DNA of 64,000 nt from Pogonophryne albipinna (Eukaryota; Chordata; Actinopteri; Perciformes; Artedidraconidae): the NCBI GenBank assembly GCA_028583405.1, contig CM053259.1:16708594-16772593 (forward strand), in the 5' to 3' direction. Positions 60,589 to 64,000 of this stretch are shown piece after piece. The position numbers and the translations under genes are program-made. The first letter of the stretch is position 1. The number at the start of each line of letters is the position of its first letter. A model generated the notes under the pieces. The model ran no database searches, was not told where the DNA came from, and worked only from the letters and a program-made list of their open reading frames with translations.

Positions 60589-61057
60589 CTATTTTGGCCT
60601 AGTAGAACAATAAGCAGCAGACTTTGACTTGTTTATCATTTCTACTGGTGGTTCGTATTTGAAGCAGCATGGTTCAATCTGACTTCCTTTGATGCACATA
60701 ATGGATGACAGTGTCCCATCAAGTGCAAGTCTGTTTCGACACTCTGTTTTGTTCAGTCCAATTACTGAGAAGACTCGTTCTGCATCTGCATTAGAGTGAG
60801 GTAGGCATAGGACAAGCTGGGCCACCTTCCCAAGTCTGGGGAACTGTTCTTTACCAGTTACTCGGCTCTTCTGCGTAGACAAGTGTGCCCACACCATGTC
60901 CATACGATGGAATTGTTCTTCCTCTCCAACACTCACCAGGGCACCTTTCCAGACCATGTCAGGGATATCTTTTTCCTCCAGCATTTGGTACTCTAGGAAC
61001 TCATCCGAAATCCTGTCCTGTTCCCTTGGGTCCTCAAAAGGAAGAAGGTGTTTGTAT
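60589..61057 (-). CDS. hAT transposase last exon
   Basis: Acceptor CTTTGCCCAG; the exon starts with the third base of an Arg codon. It reads YKHLLPFEDPREQD, then FPRLGKVAQLVLCLPHSNAD and AERVFSVIGLNKTECRN, with IMCIKG near the end and a stop at 60589. The SNADAERVFS block is the hAT dimerisation domain. Confidence 0.85.
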
Positions 61058-61367
61058 CTGGGCAAAGACAATTGCAACAACATTATTTATAATAGAAAAA
61101 AAATATTCAGACATTTATTTTGCCATTAGATTATTGAATTCTGTAAATAAATATACATAAAACAATAACCAATTCTCTATCCAGATAGAAATAAATAATC
61201 CTTTACAATAACAGAATCTCCCAATGTAATATCTAAGCAAGCTGTATTTGTTCACCCATCTCAACTGCTTGTAAAGCCTGTCAAAATCACCATTTATCTT
61301 TAATTAACTTCTCACGTTGTTTAAATGCAGTAATGGTAAAGTGAAAATAAGGGTTCAGTAATTGTAC

Positions 61368-61611
61368 CTTTGGACAAAGTAGAGCACATCATCCACATGG
61401 GAGTTTTGTCTCTGCCTGAAGTCCACAAACTCAGCATGTGGCAGCAGGGGGTCATTGAGAGGTAGCTTCTTCAGTGCATATTCTGTAGACCAAAGCAGGA
61501 AGCCTCTTGCTGCCTTGTTGAATTTGGTGACATCACCTGAGGGAATCTCACCAGCTTCATGCAGCCTTATCAGTGTGGACTTTGTAGTCAGTCCAATGCC
61601 AAGCTGGGTGT
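61368..61611 (-). CDS. hAT transposase exon
   Basis: Acceptor TTTTCCTTTCAG, donor GTACAA. It reads TQLGIGLTTKSTLIRLHEAG ... FNKAARGFLLWSTEYALKKL ... DDVLYFVQ. The phases fit both neighbours. Confidence 0.82.
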
Positions 61612-61727
61612 CTGAAAGGAAAAAAAGACTACCATGCATTATTTTGCCCATACTATATACCTGTAGATTATTTCAGTTGTCAAAAAAGGGTCAAATAATA
61701 TAGGCTATAACAGTCAATTGTATTCAC

Positions 61728-61836
61728 CTGGCAGTTGGTTTTCTTGATCCTGAAGATCAACACTCTCCAAGCTTGTTGTTCTGAAAGCTGCAGGCTTCAA
61801 GAATTTGGACATTAGCTTTCGGATGAATGCTCTCAC
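61728..61836 (-). CDS. hAT transposase exon
   Basis: Acceptor CTGTATTTCAG, donor GTGAAT. It reads VRAFIRKLMSKFLKPAAFRT and ESVDLQDQENQLP. It starts in phase 0 and ends with one base of an Asp codon. Confidence 0.8.
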
Positions 61837-61944
61837 CTGAAATACAGAAAATATACAACCCACCCATCCATGAACATTAAGATAAGAATCAATTATACTA
61901 TTTGACATTACCATTACACTAACTTAAACAGTAAAATGATGTAC

Positions 61945-62102
61945 CTGCCCATGGAGAAGATAGATGCATGGGTGCTGCCTCTGGAACAACAGATTAAACT
62001 GGCAGAATGTAGGCAGAAGTGCCTGGTAGAAGAGGAGATGAACCTCTGTCAATGGATCCTCAAATAAGGCACGGAGCCGCAGACACCTGGCTTGCTTATC
62101 GT
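61945..62102 (-). CDS. hAT transposase exon
   Basis: Acceptor TTGTCTTTTAG, donor GTACAT. It reads DKQARCLRLRALFEDPLTEV then HLLFYQALLPTFCQFNLLFQ and ends LLHGQ. This is part of the helical insertion domain. Confidence 0.8.
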
Positions 62103-62186
62103 CTAAAAGACAAAAACGTTAAAAAATGATAAATAGAAAATTGTAGTTTTGCATTTTTAATCAATAATGAATATGGGACTACAAAC

Positions 62187-62321
62187 CAGTGGATCTGAAG
62201 TAGCTTGTCAGGGCCTTGTAGACACAGAGTATGCGGTTGACAGCCAGATCCAAACTGAGCCACCTAATGGTAAAATGCTGAAGTACCTCCATGTACGTGG
62301 TGTCACAAAACACACAGAATT
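62187..62321 (-). CDS. hAT transposase exon
   Basis: Acceptor GTTCTATTCAG, donor GTTTGT. It reads FCVFCDTTYMEVLQHFTIRW then LSLDLAVNRILCVYKALTSY. The TIRWLSL motif with its conserved Trp is typical of hAT catalytic cores. Confidence 0.83.
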
Positions 62322-62419
62322 CTGAATAGAACAAAATATGTATTTTAGATTGGCCCTTCAAACTATTTCTGAATCAATGCTTTTGAATAGAATAAATGTG
62401 TTATGTGAGGATAACTTGC

Positions 62420-62504
62420 CATGAAGCATGTTCTTTCTCTTGGTGCTGGATTTAAACCAGTAGGCAAGATCGACGCAGAAATCTTCGACTTCAAAGCCCG
62501 ACAT
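62420..62504 (-). CDS. hAT transposase exon with GC donor
   Basis: Acceptor AACCCTCCAG. It reads MSGFEVEDFCVDLAYWF and SSTKRKNMLH. The frame joins the next exon only if the donor is G|GCAAGT, a GC-AG intron. The joined text LHEFCVFC is what the family predicts. Confidence 0.78.
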
Positions 62505-62614
62505 CTGGAGGGTTAGCAAAATAAATATGTTCGTGTTAATACTTTTACAATATGTACAAAGTGGCCATCCCAGTAAAAATGAAAAAAATACAGTTGGGAC
62601 TGTCAAGTCATTAC

Positions 62615-62940
62615 CTCGGAGTACACCAAGCCACCAGCGTGTGCATTATTGTACACAATGTGGCAGGGACAGCCAAGAACGTAGATAGATGGATTTTGGT
62701 CCAGGACCCTGCTCTTAATCGAATTCCTGGCTCCCAGATTGACACTAGCATTGTCAACTGCAAGGGCCACGCAGTTGGCCCATGGGATACTGTGGCCTTC
62801 CAGCACCTCATTCATTTTGTTGAATATGGCCTCAGCAGTGCCACAGCTGGTTCCTGATGTCAGACCCATGTCAAGAAATCGTTGAATCACACCTTGTGAA
62901 CTCCAAATTTTGACAGTCAGTGGATTCAACTTCTCTCTGC
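62615..62940 (-). CDS. hAT transposase exon (catalytic core)
   Basis: Acceptor GTCATCACAG, donor GTAATG. It reads REKLNPLTVKIW, then VIQRFLDMGLTSGTSCGTAE, CVALAVDNASVNLGARNSIK and YVLGCPCHIVYNNAH. AVDN carries the second catalytic Asp, and C-P-C-H is the hAT C-X2-H-type motif. Confidence 0.85.
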
Positions 62941-63015
62941 CTGTGATGACACAAATGTATTCAACACTTACTTACTTAATTCTGTGTGACCCATGGTCAA
63001 CATGAACACACTTAC

Positions 63016-63268
63016 CAGTATCATTGGACCCATCAGTGGCCAAAGAGAAGGGATGATCACACAGATTTTTCACAAGCTCATCCATAAAATAGGGGGCTAC
63101 ACACTTGTTTATGATGGCTGTTGTTTTTGTCCTGGCTGAGGAATACTTTTGGGCTATCTTGGAATCAGGGAAACACTCCTTGAACAGCGGACTCAGGTGA
63201 TCCGAAAAAGCCAATGGGATGTTGTGCTGCACCATTGTCATGGCCACCTTCACTTCGGCTCTTCTGGT
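63016..63268 (-). CDS. hAT transposase exon (first catalytic Asp)
   Basis: Acceptor CAACCACAG, donor GTAAGT. It reads TRRAEVKVAMTMVQHNIPLA, then CFPDSKIAQKYSSARTKTTA and PFSLATDGSNDT. The Asp of TDGSND is the first catalytic acid. It joins the next exon in phase to give DTGREKLNPLTV. Confidence 0.84.
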
Positions 63269-63391
63269 CTGTGGTTGTGTAATGACATATAAAATAGTAA
63301 ATGATTTACAGGTTAGGCAAAGTTTATGTAACCCCAATCACTGCGGCTTAAACCCCACTAAATAACCATAACATCACTGTACTTAACGAAC

Positions 63392-63718
63392 TTGTATAGT
63401 AATCACATGTGTTTCCAGCTGACCCATCTCAGTGCTTTGCGGTCCTTGTATGAACATATTCATTTTTGAAGAGCTCTCAACCATCTTTTGTTTTTTCAAG
63501 TGTGATTCCCTATTGATATGGCGAATCACATCAGCTCTGCCCTGGTGTCTGCATTCTAATGCATGCCTGCATATGGAACACCAAAAATGAAAAGGTGTAG
63601 TCCCAGGCGTGATGAATGGCCATTCCTTGGTCCACTGGGAATTAAACTTGGAGCCATATGAGGCTGCCCCTGCGTTCTTCCTTTTTTTTTTATGCACACA
63701 GCGCCTCACACTCTCTCT
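63392..63718 (-). CDS. hAT transposase zinc-finger exon
   Basis: It reads KKKRKNAGAASYGSKFNSQW, then CSICRHALECRHQGRADVIR and HINRESHLKKQK, a C-X2-C ... H-X-H finger for binding the element ends. The inferred acceptor ends at 63719. The donor is uncertain: 63392 (CAA|GTTCGT) and 63407 (CAT|GTGATT) both keep the frame and both are weak. A run of ten A in the coding strand is a possible sequencing or slippage point. Confidence 0.72.
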
Positions 63719-63967
63719 CTATGGTCTATGAGGAAGAGATTTAGATATTGAATTAGCTTATTGAACACAAGTGTCGACACTGACTTAACATGTTATAAAT
63801 CATAACAAATAACAAGCATAATGGAATCAAAATGTGTAAACGGCAATCTACAATTGTGTAGTTATTTGCTAGCAAATGTTACAATAAATAAAATAAAAAC
63901 AGCTCGCTAGCAGCCTTGGCTACCTGTGAAACCTTTGGGGTATGATATTGTGAACTAGCCAAGTTAC

Positions 63968-64000
63968 CTGCACTTGTGTCTCATCTTCATCTTCCCTCAT
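63968..64000 (-). CDS. Possible first coding exon of the hAT transposase, cut by the window edge
   Basis: At the edge the minus strand reads ATG and then REDEDETQVQ before donor GTAACT. Phase 0 fits the zinc-finger exon. The ATG lies exactly at the window edge, so an upstream start cannot be excluded. Confidence 0.45.

Larger units (their letters stand above)
60084..64000 (-). mobile_element. hAT transposon or transposon-derived gene with intact multi-exon transposase, partial
   Basis: A multi-exon hAT transposase reads leftward from the window edge to a stop at 60589. About 710 codons stay open through ten inferred exons. The landmarks are a C2H2/BED-like finger, TDGSND (first catalytic Asp), AVDNASVN (second catalytic Asp), a C-P-C-H motif, TIRWLSL, and the C-terminal SNADAERVFS dimerisation block. 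The left border is inferred at CCCCTAGTTTCCACCGG near 60084, which resembles a hAT terminus, but its partner would lie beyond the window. It sits in an stt3b intron, antisense to that gene. Confidence 0.8.

Overview
The window is intronic and exonic DNA of a ray-finned fish, probably a percomorph teleost. Coding exons are short and far apart with GT/AG borders. The space between them is full of teleost-type transposons: many hAT elements with 8-bp target duplications, tRNA-derived SINEs, RTE/Rex3-like and L2/CR1-like LINEs, a LINE with a restriction-like endonuclease, and a Gypsy-type LTR element. The species call is inference from the repeat types, not from a species-specific marker.

The only host gene I can support is stt3b, a catalytic subunit of oligosaccharyltransferase (OST), on the + strand. 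Five consecutive internal exons are visible (25044-25152, 40338-40625, 52577-52642, 57754-57853, 59293-59391). Their splice phases all match and together they encode about 220 residues, starting just after the first luminal acidic motif and ending in the segment before the later membrane helices. The first exon(s) must lie left of base 1 and the remaining exons right of base 64000. Bases 1-25043 therefore read as the end of a very long first intron.

Region by region: 1-25 kb is intron with scattered hAT, TTAA-type and SINE copies. 25-40 kb is an intron with a dense nested transposon cluster. It holds a Rex3-like LINE split by a hAT, a SINE split by another hAT, and a run of TA-flanked elements at 29.5-33.7 kb. 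One of these is a hAT carrying a LINE endonuclease fragment and a 200-bp GT tract. Another is a hAT that keeps only the BED finger and the dimerisation tail of its transposase. 40.6-52.6 kb is an intron with a young LTR retrotransposon (45048-48618) and an L2/CR1-like LINE 3' end. 52.6-59.4 kb holds the last three exons. 60.1-64.0 kb holds, on the - strand, a multi-exon hAT transposase gene whose frame stays open through all exons seen.

The most unusual object is the LTR retrotransposon. It has two LTRs that differ by a single base, a 5-bp target duplication, a tRNA-Pro primer site and one long frame encoding Gag plus a protease-like domain. Reverse transcriptase, RNase H and integrase are absent. 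In their place is a basic segment plus part of an HMG box that closely resembles the host FACT-complex protein SSRP1. I read this as a recently mobilised non-autonomous retroelement that has captured and fused a piece of a host chromatin gene.
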